From Planctomycetaceae bacterium (GTDB lineage: Bacteria; Planctomycetota; Planctomycetia; Planctomycetales; Planctomycetaceae), in NCBI GenBank assembly GCA_027080405.1, contig JALWSL010000739.1, positions 1 through 11,006 of the forward strand: a stretch of DNA of 11,006 nucleotides, in the 5' to 3' direction. Under the pieces are notes generated by a model. That model did no database searches, had not been told where the DNA came from, and saw nothing but the letters and a program-made list of their open reading frames with translations. Below, in pieces: positions 1 to 6,252 of this stretch. A program made the translations under genes and the position numbers. Position 1 is the stretch's first letter, and each line of letters starts with the position of its first letter.

Positions 1-74
1 GAATTGGTAGACGCGCTAGGTTGAGGGCCTAGTGGGGAGTTATCCCCGTGGAGGTTCGAGTCCTCTCCTGGGTA
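1..74 (+). tRNA. tRNA-Leu (anticodon GAG), 5' end cut off by the window edge
   Basis: The 3' three quarters of a class II tRNA is visible. The anticodon stem is CTAGG (16-20) with CCTAG (28-32). The loop TTGAGGG (21-27) carries anticodon GAG at 23-25, which reads CUC/CUU leucine codons. The long variable arm folds as GGGG (34-37) with CCCC (44-47), as expected for tRNA-Leu. The T arm is GGAGG (50-54), loop TTCGAGT (55-61), CCTCT (62-66), with one G-U pair. The 3' acceptor strand is 67-73 and the discriminator base is A74, which is typical of leucine. No CCA is encoded after it, so it must be added by CCA-transferase. The 5' acceptor strand and most of the D arm lie before position 1. Confidence 0.95.
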
Positions 75-90
75 TTGAATGGCTCGAACG

Positions 91-147
91 GCAGCGGCTT
101 GAGGGTTTTTCCGGGGGCTCGTGCGGAGCCTGTGTCGTGACCGCTGC
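91..147 (+). other. Nested stem-loop just downstream of the tRNA, possible structured RNA
   Basis: A perfect 7-bp helix, GCAGCGG (91-97) with CCGCTGC (141-147), encloses a second perfect 5-bp helix, GGCTC (116-120) with GAGCC (126-130), closed by a 5-nt loop. It lacks tRNA T-loop and anticodon-arm features, so it is not a second tRNA. It could be part of the tRNA precursor's trailer, a small RNA, or chance. No T-run follows, so it is not an intrinsic terminator. Confidence 0.3.
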
Positions 148-260
148 AGGTTGCTCTGCTACTGTAACCATCGCGAATGTGCCACGAGCGGCCGTTGAAA
201 GGGTAACGGTGTGGCGAAGTTCTCAGATTTCAGACTGACGAACAAAGCTCGGCTGCAGGC

Positions 261-293
261 AGCACGGTTTGGGAATGCCCCCCCTGCTTTTTT
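261..293 (+). terminator. Candidate intrinsic terminator downstream of tRNA-Leu
   Basis: AGCA (261-264) pairs with TGCT (285-288). Inside this, GG and GGG (266-267, 271-273) can pair with the C-run at 278-284. Six T residues (288-293) follow immediately. The stem is interrupted by a TTT bulge and a C mismatch, so it is imperfect. Its place about 190 bases after the tRNA and its T-tract make it the best terminator candidate for the tRNA transcript. Confidence 0.35.
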
Positions 294-363
294 ATGCAAA
301 AAGAGTTATTTCGCACCGGTGCCCCGGTTCTGCGGAGTCGCCGAAGGGTGTAGTTTGTGTAGA

Positions 364-378
364 GCCGGTTCGACCGGC
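364..378. repeat. Short perfect hairpin, GCCGGT/ACCGGC
   Basis: A 6-bp perfect inverted repeat (364-369 with 373-378) has a 3-nt TCG loop. It is followed by only three T residues, so it is a weak terminator at best. It resembles a tRNA T arm superficially, but the loop geometry does not fit one. Its function is unknown. Confidence 0.35.
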
Positions 379-581
379 CTTTCATCCTTATGAAAAACTG
401 AACCATGGCCAATCGATGGCGCATTGAACGTATCCCTGCCTGACCGGATTGCAATAGATACTGGAATGCGATGGATGTTGTCAACGTGCCCTTCCGCGTC
501 GTTTTCCTCATCAGCCGTGTGCACCAATCTGGCCGATGGAACCGGCCCTATGGCTGAAATCAAACAGTAAAATCAAATGCA

Positions 582-608
582 CCACAGAGACACGGAGAGC
601 ACGGAGAA
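582..608. repeat. Three-unit 9-bp tandem tract of the 'ACCACAGAGACAC' type
   Basis: Three consecutive 9-mers, CCACAGAGA (582-590), CACGGAGAG (591-599) and CACGGAGAA (600-608), form a degenerate tandem. Read from the ATG at 577 this gives the peptide start MHHRDTESTEK. From general knowledge, related 'HRDTE' peptides turn up as spurious small proteins in many planctomycete and other environmental bacterial genomes, because this DNA is a widespread intergenic repeat. I therefore treat it as a dispersed non-coding repeat, not a gene. Confidence 0.6.
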
Positions 609-682
609 GTGTCACGCCAAGCCGGAACGACAAAACAGAAAAGTGCGGTGCGTTGTAACACATCGAGTGAGGAACATTCAAA

Positions 683-700
683 GGTGCGTCCCGACGCACC
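683..700. repeat. REP-like perfect palindrome; possible weak folC terminator
   Basis: GGTGCGTC (683-690) and GACGCACC (693-700) form a perfect 8-bp inverted repeat around CC; as RNA this would be a 7-bp stem with a 4-nt loop. It lies 28 bases beyond the folC stop on the minus strand and is followed in that direction by only TTT, so it could be a poor terminator. A partly degenerate relative, GGTGCGTTGTAACACATC, lies at about 646-663. Paired GGTGCGT/ACGCACC hairpins recall REP-type dispersed repeats. Copy number cannot be judged from this window. Confidence 0.5.
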
Positions 701-727
701 CCACGGCTACTGTTTTTGATCACGTTC

Positions 728-2116
728 TTATTTCGATCCCGTTCTGCTTTCGCCTGCAAGTTCATTACTGGGCGATGCGAGTACCTGTTCCCTGACCTCC
801 GCCGCCAGAAACAGGGAGCCGGTTGCGAGAATGACTCCGCCGGAGTTGGTCTGTTCGCGGGCCAGGGCTAATGCATCGGCGGGCGAAGGGGCGTCCAGAA
901 TTTTGACTCGGCAGGAATCGGCCACTGCTTTTTTCAACTGGGGAATTGGTAAGGCACGCCGGTTTCCGAGATAGTTGGTGACGATGAGCAGGTCGACTCC
1001 CTGCAAGAGTCTGCAAATCGCCGGGTAATCCTTGTCTCGTGAAACGGAAAGGATGACCGTCAGCGGTTTTCCGGGCATGTGCTGAGAAATCGTTTTCAGA
1101 ACAGACTCGACAGAAGCCTCGTTATGGGCGGAATCAACAACCAGCATCGGCTTTTCCGAAAGTATTTCGAATCGCAGGGGCAGAGGAGATTCACTGAATG
1201 CGTTTTGCATTTGTGCTTCGGGGATTGCATAACCCAGCTTTTGCAGTTGCCGGCCGATCGCGAGAGCAATGCATGCATTTTGTGCCACCGCGGTGCCCGG
1301 CTGTTTCAATGAGAAGGTGATGCAGTCTGATCCGGCCATGTATTGGACCTGCTGTTTCCGCTTTTGCTCCTCCCATTTCCCGGTGATCCGGAAATTGAAA
1401 TCCCGCCCCATCTGCTGGACGGGGCATTCGAGTTCGGCAGCGATATCGAGAATCGTTTTCTGAGCCGTTGGTTCCGTAACGCCGCAAATCAAGGGGACTC
1501 CGGGCTTGAGAATGCCTCCCTTTTCACGGGCAATCTCTTCAAGACTCTCTCCCAGGATGCGAGTATGGTCGCGGGAAATACTTGTGATGGCCGTGACCGC
1601 CGGATTGCAGAAAATGGTCGAATCGAGTCGCCCTCCCAAACCGACTTCAAGTACGACAAGCTCGACCTGTTCCTCAAGAAAGTGATGCCAGGCGATCGCA
1701 TTGACGATTTCAAAAAAAGTGATGTTCATTCCTTTGTGTTGCGCGTCCAATTCGTCCACAACAGGCATCAAATGATTGATCATTTCCGTCAGGCGTTCTG
1801 GCGAGGGCATTTCAAAATTCACCTGAAACCGTTCTTCCACCCGATACATGTGGGGCGAAGTGAAGAGCCCTACACGGAACCCGGCCAGTTGAAGGATTTT
1901 TGCAACCAGTGCGCAGGTCGTTCCTTTGCCTTTCGTACCTGCAACATGCACAGCGGGAATTTTTTGGTGAGGGTTGCCCATTGCGGCCAGAAGCCGCTTC
2001 ATGCGCTCCAGCTTGAAATCGCCACTTGAATACCCCCCCGGTTTCCCCGCGGCGAGCGATTCAAAATTGATTCGTCGATAGAGAGCATCGACTGCCTGTT
2101 GATAGTTTGAAAACAT
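728..2116 (-). CDS. folC: Bifunctional folylpolyglutamate synthase / dihydrofolate synthase
   Basis: This cytoplasmic ATP-dependent Mur-ligase-family enzyme adds glutamate to dihydropteroate or to tetrahydrofolates, which retains folates and activates them for one-carbon metabolism. The protein has 462 residues, usual for FolC. The N-terminal domain has the P-loop GTKGKGTT (60-67), TSPH (86-89), EVGLGGRLDST (157-167) and REKGGILKPG (197-206), in which Lys199 matches the family's conserved lysine. The C-terminal Mur-ligase domain has RFEIL (315-319) and DSAHN (328-332). Two departures from the common consensus are seen: the frequent PGR before the C-terminal motif reads PLR here, and DGAHN reads DSAHN. 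The ATG start begins the usual MFSNYQQAVDALYRRINFE-type N-terminus. No clear Shine-Dalgarno site precedes it. The gene appears monocistronic, with non-coding DNA on both sides. Confidence 0.95.
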   Translation of the reverse strand: MFSNYQQAVDALYRRINFESLAAGKPGGYSSGDFKLERMKRLLAAMGNPHQKIPAVHVAGTKGKGTTCALVAKILQLAGFRVGLFTSPHMYRVEERFQVNFEMPSPERLTEMINHLMPVVDELDAQHKGMNITFFEIVNAIAWHHFLEEQVELVVLEVGLGGRLDSTIFCNPAVTAITSISRDHTRILGESLEEIAREKGGILKPGVPLICGVTEPTAQKTILDIAAELECPVQQMGRDFNFRITGKWEEQKRKQQVQYMAGSDCITFSLKQPGTAVAQNACIALAIGRQLQKLGYAIPEAQMQNAFSESPLPLRFEILSEKPMLVVDSAHNEASVESVLKTISQHMPGKPLTVILSVSRDKDYPAICRLLQGVDLLIVTNYLGNRRALPIPQLKKAVADSCRVKILDAPSPADALALAREQTNSGGVILATGSLFLAAEVREQVLASPSNELAGESRTGSK

Positions 2117-2684
2117 ATTGTCTGGCTAATGATCAAATCGATTTGGCCTGTCGCTTGTGAGCAAAAAGCTGATTCCGGTTTTGGCCTGGATTTTCTTTCC
2201 TGGTCTGTTGCAGGGGTTAGCCTGGTTAATGGTTCATCGCCCCTTGTTCGTTTCTCGCTCATCAACTCCCTCGACAGGAATTTGCGGCAAGCGTCTTACC
2301 GTCGATTCGACGAACAGGAGGGAATATACAGGAATAATCCCGCGACGTCACCTCAATGGATGCTGCATTGATGCCTCAACCATGATGCCAAGGTTCAACA
2401 CTGCATGATGCCCGGTGTTGCTTAACGGAATATCCCATTGCCCGCCTCCATTTCCTGCTCGGAAAATGAGGGGCTTCAGCAAAATAATCCCGCTCTTTTC
2501 CTGTCAGGTCATAAAGTTTCGAACGCTGATTCCTGTTTCTATTTTCAGGAAATGTCTTTTCCCGAGTGCTGCAAGTGGCAATTGATGTGTCACGTTTGTG
2601 GTGTTTCCCAGGTGAATGACACCGAAAACGCCCAACATCAATTCGGAAGTTTGTCACGAGAAACTTTTATGAAAGCGAAAAGCC
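2117..2684. promoter_or_regulatory. Non-coding interval between folC and the PilZ-like gene
   Basis: These 568 bases separate two divergent genes and must hold both promoters. No supported gene was found. Frames from 2129 and from a GTG at 2157 lack a ribosome binding site and family features. The part nearest the PilZ-like gene contains three copies of TTCCTG (2452-2457, 2498-2503, 2530-2535), each in a short inverted repeat: TTTCC/GGAAA (2451-2465), CCTG-T-CAGG (2500-2508) and TTCCTG/CAGGAA (2530-2551). A further 6-bp inverted repeat, GTGTCA/TGACAC, lies at 2587-2622. These could be operators. I could not place -35 and -10 elements with confidence. Confidence 0.45.
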
Positions 2685-3128
2685 ATGCTATCTACGATTG
2701 ACTACGCCAGGAAGAAAAAAAGAAGGGCTCAGGATCGGGATTCTGTTACGGATGAAGAGATTTTCGAGCTTCCTGAAACAGAGGTAAACCATACCGAACG
2801 AAAAGGGGCCGAGTGGATAAAAGGAAGTATCTCGGAGGAAAAACGCTCTCGGCTTCGTACCCCCACTGCATTTGAAGTAGAGGTGATTCCGCTCGATGAA
2901 GACTGGGAGCCTGCCGGAATCCCGCAGCCAGCCATGATACTGAACTACAGTGAAGAAGGAGTCTGCCTGGAGCACGTTGCGTTAATACCGGAGTCGTATG
3001 TTTCGATCAACTGGCATGATTCGCACAGTCGTCAACATACCGCGATTGTCCACTTAAAGTGGTGTCGATCGACTGAAGATCGAAAAATCCTCACGGGAGG
3101 GCGGGTTTGCAGCATGAAAACATTCTGA
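2685..3128 (+). CDS. PilZ-like domain protein (possible cyclic-di-GMP binding)
   Basis: This is a 147-residue protein with no signal peptide and no membrane segment. The first 50 residues are very charged, with a basic patch RKKKRR (9-14) followed by an acidic stretch, and are probably disordered. From about residue 54 the pattern fits a PilZ beta-barrel: RxxxR at R54-R58, a strand FEVEVIPL (63-70), then NYSEEG (87-92), matching the (D/N)xSxxG motif, and a closing strand ending HLKWC (123-127). In the PilZ family these two motifs bind cyclic di-GMP, so the protein may be a small second-messenger receptor. The basis is motif spacing only, and a non-binding PilZ relative is possible. The ATG start has only a weak purine-rich site upstream. 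The gene converges on the phosphohexose mutase across 51 bases, with no obvious terminator. Confidence 0.6.
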   Translation: MLSTIDYARKKKRRAQDRDSVTDEEIFELPETEVNHTERKGAEWIKGSISEEKRSRLRTPTAFEVEVIPLDEDWEPAGIPQPAMILNYSEEGVCLEHVALIPESYVSINWHDSHSRQHTAIVHLKWCRSTEDRKILTGGRVCSMKTF

Positions 3129-3179
3129 TATCAAGGAAGCAGGAGGAGACGAGGCAACGGAGCGGCTTGTCGGTTGTGG

Positions 3180-5006
3180 CTATTCGTTATCCAGTTTCGA
3201 TTCGATCCACGCGAGTAGTTCCTGCTTCAGTTGATCGTAGGTACGGGCGGCTTGCTCCTTGACGGTTTCCAGTTTTGCAGATTCAACGGTCTGTCGAACG
3301 AACAGATAGAATTTGATTTTGGGCTCTGTTCCGGATGGTCGTACGGCGATGTGAATGCTGAGCGGCCCCGGTTCGGAATCGAAGAAAAGGAGATTTCCGC
3401 ACGGTTGCGGGATTTTTTCCGTGGGGGAGTTTTTCGGCAGTTCTCTTTTTTCGTTCTGACCGTAATCACGAACCGAAGCGAGGGAAAGACCTGCCAGTTC
3501 GGTCGGTGGATCATTGCGGAAGGTTGACATCAGCGCATCGATTTGGGCTTTGCCGCTTGAACCGGTACACACTTTCGAGACCTGGCCTTCCAGAAAATAG
3601 CCGTGTTGTTGATAGATCTCGTCAAGCCGATCGAGTAGCGATTTCCCTTCTGACTGCAAGTCGGCTGCTGCTTCCGAAAGATAAAGCGAGGCAATTCCGG
3701 CGTCTTTATCGCGGGCATAGGTACCCGCCAGAAAACCGAGCGATTCTTCTGCCCCGAAGACGAAATACTCCGGCCCGTATTTGTCGATCGCCTCGCCGAT
3801 GTATTTGAAACCGACAAGCAGATCATCGACGACCCGCAACTGGTACGATCTGGCCAGTTCAGCGATCAGTGGAGTTGTTACAAGCGTTTCAACAACAAAA
3901 TGTTTTTCGCTTAACGTACCGGCCGCGTCGCGGTTTCTGAGGATGTGATCGACAATGAGAGTTCCGATTTGATTCCCGGTCAGATGTACGAATTCTCCCG
4001 AGCGATCGCGGACACAAACGCCAAGCCGATCGGCATCGGGATCAGAAGCGAGTATCACGGAAGCACCCGTTTCTTTCGCCCGGGCAATTCCCTCCCGAAA
4101 GACTTCCACTCTTTCCGGGTTGGGCATCTGTTGATCCACATTCGGGAAGTTTCCATTCGGTTCCCGCTGGGATTCCAGTATTTCAATGCCCTCGAAACCA
4201 GCCTGTTTCAGAACGGCGTAGCAGGCTGTTTCGCCTACCCCGTGCAACGGAGTGTAAATGGCATTGAGGTTGCGATTGCCAGAAAGCGACATGTTCAGGA
4301 CGGCCTGATGGTAGGCGGCATCGATTTCGCTGCCGATCAGTTCAATCTTTCCTGCCTGCACCGCCTGTTCGAAATCGACCTGAGGGATATCGACGGCGTT
4401 GTAAACAGAATCGACAATCCCCTTATCATGCGGAGGCAGAACCTGACCGCCGGTATTCCAATACGCCTTGAATCCATTATCGGAAGGGGGATTGTGCGAA
4501 GCCGTGATCATCACACCGATATCACATTCGAGATATCGCACGGCGAATGAAAGTTCAGGGGTTGAACGAGCCTGCTCGAAATAATAAACGTGCAATCCGT
4601 GAGCCGCCAGAACCGAGGCAGTCAACCGGGAGAACTCCGTCGAGCGATTCCGTGTGTCGCAGGTGACAACCGCTCGGCCGGATTTCTGCTCGCCAGACTG
4701 TTTCAAATAGGTGGCCAACCCGTGGGCCGACTCTGCAATGGTTCGTGGATTGATGGTTGCAGAACCAAAATCCGCCATCGGCCCCCGTCTCCCGCCTGTC
4801 CCGAAGGCGATCACTTCCCAGAAAAGCCGATCGAGTTCCTCGAAATCACGTTTTTCAATCAACTGGCAGATGGAATCGGTGTAGTCGGCGTACTGCGGGC
4901 CGGTCAACCAGTGGGTGATATTTTCAACAGCCCCGCTACTCAGTTTATTCTGTTGGGCGGCTTCGGTTACTGTTTGCAGGCATGTTGCAATTCTAGGATC
5001 AGTCAT
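3180..5006 (-). CDS. Phosphohexose mutase (phosphoglucomutase/phosphomannomutase family)
   Basis: This cytoplasmic alpha-D-phosphohexomutase interconverts hexose 1- and 6-phosphates through a phosphoserine and Mg2+, linking glycolysis with polysaccharide and nucleotide-sugar synthesis. All four family motifs are present in the 608-residue product: active-site TASHNP with Ser170 (168-173), metal-binding DPDADR (322-327), sugar-binding GAEES (418-422) and phosphate-binding RPSGTEPK (556-563). The length and FGTGGRRGPM (68-77) near the start fit the larger PGM2/PgcA-type group. The true substrate (glucose, mannose or ribose phosphate) cannot be settled by eye. I chose the ATG at 5006, with AAGG about 12 bases upstream. 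The frame also opens at a TTG at 5033, which would add nine residues. It lies 96 bases downstream of mazG on the same strand and may be co-transcribed with it. Confidence 0.92.
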   Translation of the reverse strand: MTDPRIATCLQTVTEAAQQNKLSSGAVENITHWLTGPQYADYTDSICQLIEKRDFEELDRLFWEVIAFGTGGRRGPMADFGSATINPRTIAESAHGLATYLKQSGEQKSGRAVVTCDTRNRSTEFSRLTASVLAAHGLHVYYFEQARSTPELSFAVRYLECDIGVMITASHNPPSDNGFKAYWNTGGQVLPPHDKGIVDSVYNAVDIPQVDFEQAVQAGKIELIGSEIDAAYHQAVLNMSLSGNRNLNAIYTPLHGVGETACYAVLKQAGFEGIEILESQREPNGNFPNVDQQMPNPERVEVFREGIARAKETGASVILASDPDADRLGVCVRDRSGEFVHLTGNQIGTLIVDHILRNRDAAGTLSEKHFVVETLVTTPLIAELARSYQLRVVDDLLVGFKYIGEAIDKYGPEYFVFGAEESLGFLAGTYARDKDAGIASLYLSEAAADLQSEGKSLLDRLDEIYQQHGYFLEGQVSKVCTGSSGKAQIDALMSTFRNDPPTELAGLSLASVRDYGQNEKRELPKNSPTEKIPQPCGNLLFFDSEPGPLSIHIAVRPSGTEPKIKFYLFVRQTVESAKLETVKEQAARTYDQLKQELLAWIESKLDNE

Positions 5007-5102
5007 CAGAAAAGAGCCTTTAATCGGATTCAACGATTCAACAAACGATCACAATCGGTGGCTCACTGTATCAAAAAGCGAGGAACGGTTCGAGTGTTGA
5101 AA

Positions 5103-6038
5103 TCAGTCAGAATTGTCGCAGTTCTGTTTTAACTGCTGCTTTTCCTGTGCTTTTTCCCGTTGGTAATACTCTTCCATTTCAGCCAGGGTGGCTTGTTCGA
5201 TGGGACGCTGATCCCGTTTCAGTCCCTGTTCGATGGCCTGGAATCGACGGGTAAATTTGGCGTTTGTTTTGCGGAGTGCTTCTTCGGGATTCACTTTCCA
5301 GCGGCGGGCGATATTGGCGATAACAAACAGGACATCTCCCAATTCTCCTTCGATGCGTGAGCGGCGGTCGGGGTCGGCAATTTCTTCATCGGGAACATGC
5401 TCGCTGTGAATATCAATTTTTCTTTCCGGAACCTGCTGCGATTCGTAGAGTTCCTCTCGCAATTCATCAAGTTCTTCCTGCAGTTTGTCGAAGAGCATGT
5501 CACGATGCGGAAAATCGTAACCGACGCGAGCCGCTTTTTCCTGCAGACGAAGGGCCTTGGCCAATGCGGGCATCTGTTTCGGAATGCCATCCAACCGGGA
5601 AGTTCGCTCCTGTTTTTCTTTCTGTTTGACCGCGTCCCAGACTCCCCTGACCTGTTCGGCTGAATCGACTTTCTGTTCGCCAAAAACATGGGGATGCCTG
5701 CGGATCATCTTTTCGGTGATCGTTTTGATGACATCAATTATGTCGAAACGCCGTTCATCAGCTGCAATTTGGGCATCGAGTACAACCTGAAGCAGTAGAT
5801 CCCCCAACTCCTCGGTGATTGCCTCATCGTCGCCGGAATCGATGGCCTCGAGAAGTTCGTAGGTTTCTTCCAGCGTGTACGGCTTGATGGTTTCCAGGGT
5901 CTGTTTGCGATCCCAGGGACAGCCTTGCGGAGATCGCAACTTCGCAACAACTTCGCACAGTTGCCAAAAGCTGGTTTCCAATTCCGATCGCCTGGGTGGT
6001 TGCCCCTGTTCTTTTCCGGGGGTGACTTCTGAATTCAT
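5103..6038 (-). CDS. mazG: Nucleoside triphosphate pyrophosphohydrolase MazG
   Basis: MazG hydrolyses (d)NTPs to NMP and pyrophosphate in the cytoplasm. It is regarded as a pool-cleaning enzyme and, in E. coli, modulates ppGpp-linked stress. The 311-residue product has the expected tandem of two alpha-helical MazG domains. The first has CPWDRKQT (40-47), EETYE (57-61) and EELGD (76-80), the Mg2+-binding pattern. It is followed by HPHVFG (115-120) and W134. The second has [10 protein letters not shown] (188-197) and GELGD (231-235), then [17 protein letters not shown] (250-266). A polar acidic insert at about 199-228 separates the metal motifs of the second domain and makes the protein longer than E. 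coli MazG (263 residues). The C-terminus is Gln/Lys-rich. I chose ATG 6038; the frame opens as far as a GTG at 6110, but those 24 residues look unlike the family. The ribosome binding site is weak. Confidence 0.93.
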   Translation of the reverse strand: MNSEVTPGKEQGQPPRRSELETSFWQLCEVVAKLRSPQGCPWDRKQTLETIKPYTLEETYELLEAIDSGDDEAITEELGDLLLQVVLDAQIAADERRFDIIDVIKTITEKMIRRHPHVFGEQKVDSAEQVRGVWDAVKQKEKQERTSRLDGIPKQMPALAKALRLQEKAARVGYDFPHRDMLFDKLQEELDELREELYESQQVPERKIDIHSEHVPDEEIADPDRRSRIEGELGDVLFVIANIARRWKVNPEEALRKTNAKFTRRFQAIEQGLKRDQRPIEQATLAEMEEYYQREKAQEKQQLKQNCDNSD

Positions 6039-6252
6039 GTTGCTCACTTGTTGCAAGAAGTTATATGAATACCGGTACGGCAGGGAGAGGATTGTCGAAA
6101 CAGATGTCACAGACAGCTATAACAGACGGCCTGCCACTTTGCCCGGGCTGACTCACTTTACCCGGCCAAAGGAGGATCGTGTTGTGAAACGCTCTCAATC
6201 TGTAAACGGGTACTCGCTGCCCTCGGCACGTTTTTCGGTTACAAATTTTCGA
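6039..6252 (-). promoter_or_regulatory. Upstream region of mazG with a 12-bp direct repeat
   Basis: These 214 bases lie between the sulfatase stop and the mazG start, both on the minus strand. They contain two near-identical 12-mers, CACTTTGCCCGG (6135-6146) and CACTTTACCCGG (6154-6165, plus-strand reading), differing at one base and offset by 19 bases, about 100 bases before mazG. On the minus strand a TTATAG-like hexamer follows, but no convincing -35 does. I see no strong terminator for the sulfatase gene. Confidence 0.35.

Larger units (their letters stand above)
75..727. other. Structured non-coding interval between tRNA-Leu and folC
   Basis: I see no convincing gene in these roughly 650 bases. 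The open frames on both strands have unrelated, low-complexity-like translations, no recognisable motifs and no good ribosome binding sites. The stretch holds several secondary-structure and repeat elements, listed separately: a nested hairpin (91-147), a candidate terminator (261-293), a hairpin (364-378), a 9-bp tandem tract (582-608) and a perfect palindrome (683-700). It may contain degraded sequence or an unannotated small RNA. Confidence 0.6.

Noticed and set aside
364..378. GCCGGTTCGACCGGC as the T arm of a degraded tRNA
   Set aside because: The loop does not keep the 7-base TTCRANY arrangement with a G53-C61 closing pair, and no anticodon arm precedes it.
306..563. 85-residue minus-strand frame between the tRNA and folC
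   Set aside because: No recognisable motif, no Shine-Dalgarno site, and it overlaps another equally long frame on the same strand as well as hairpin structures. It could be decayed coding sequence, but nothing supports a gene.
577..795. 72-residue plus-strand frame starting MHHRDTESTEK
   Set aside because: The start is the translated 9-bp intergenic repeat, there is no ribosome binding site, and the tail runs into folC on the opposite strand. A classic spurious small protein.
1343..2029. Long plus-strand frames antisense to folC, the mutase and the sulfatase (for example 1343-2029, 3945-4550, 6619-7230)
   Set aside because: Each lies wholly within a strongly supported gene on the other strand and has no motif of its own.
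2157..2408. 83-residue frame starting at GTG with a signal-peptide-like N-terminus (MSKKLIPVLAWIFFPG)
   Set aside because: The hydrophobic start is suggestive, but there is no ribosome binding site, the remainder has no protein-like pattern, and no family resemblance is visible.
5084..5093. GGTTCGAGT match to the tRNA-Leu T loop, considered as an attachment-site remnant
   Set aside because: Only nine bases match, nothing flanks it in common with the tRNA end, and no integrase or other mobile gene is present.
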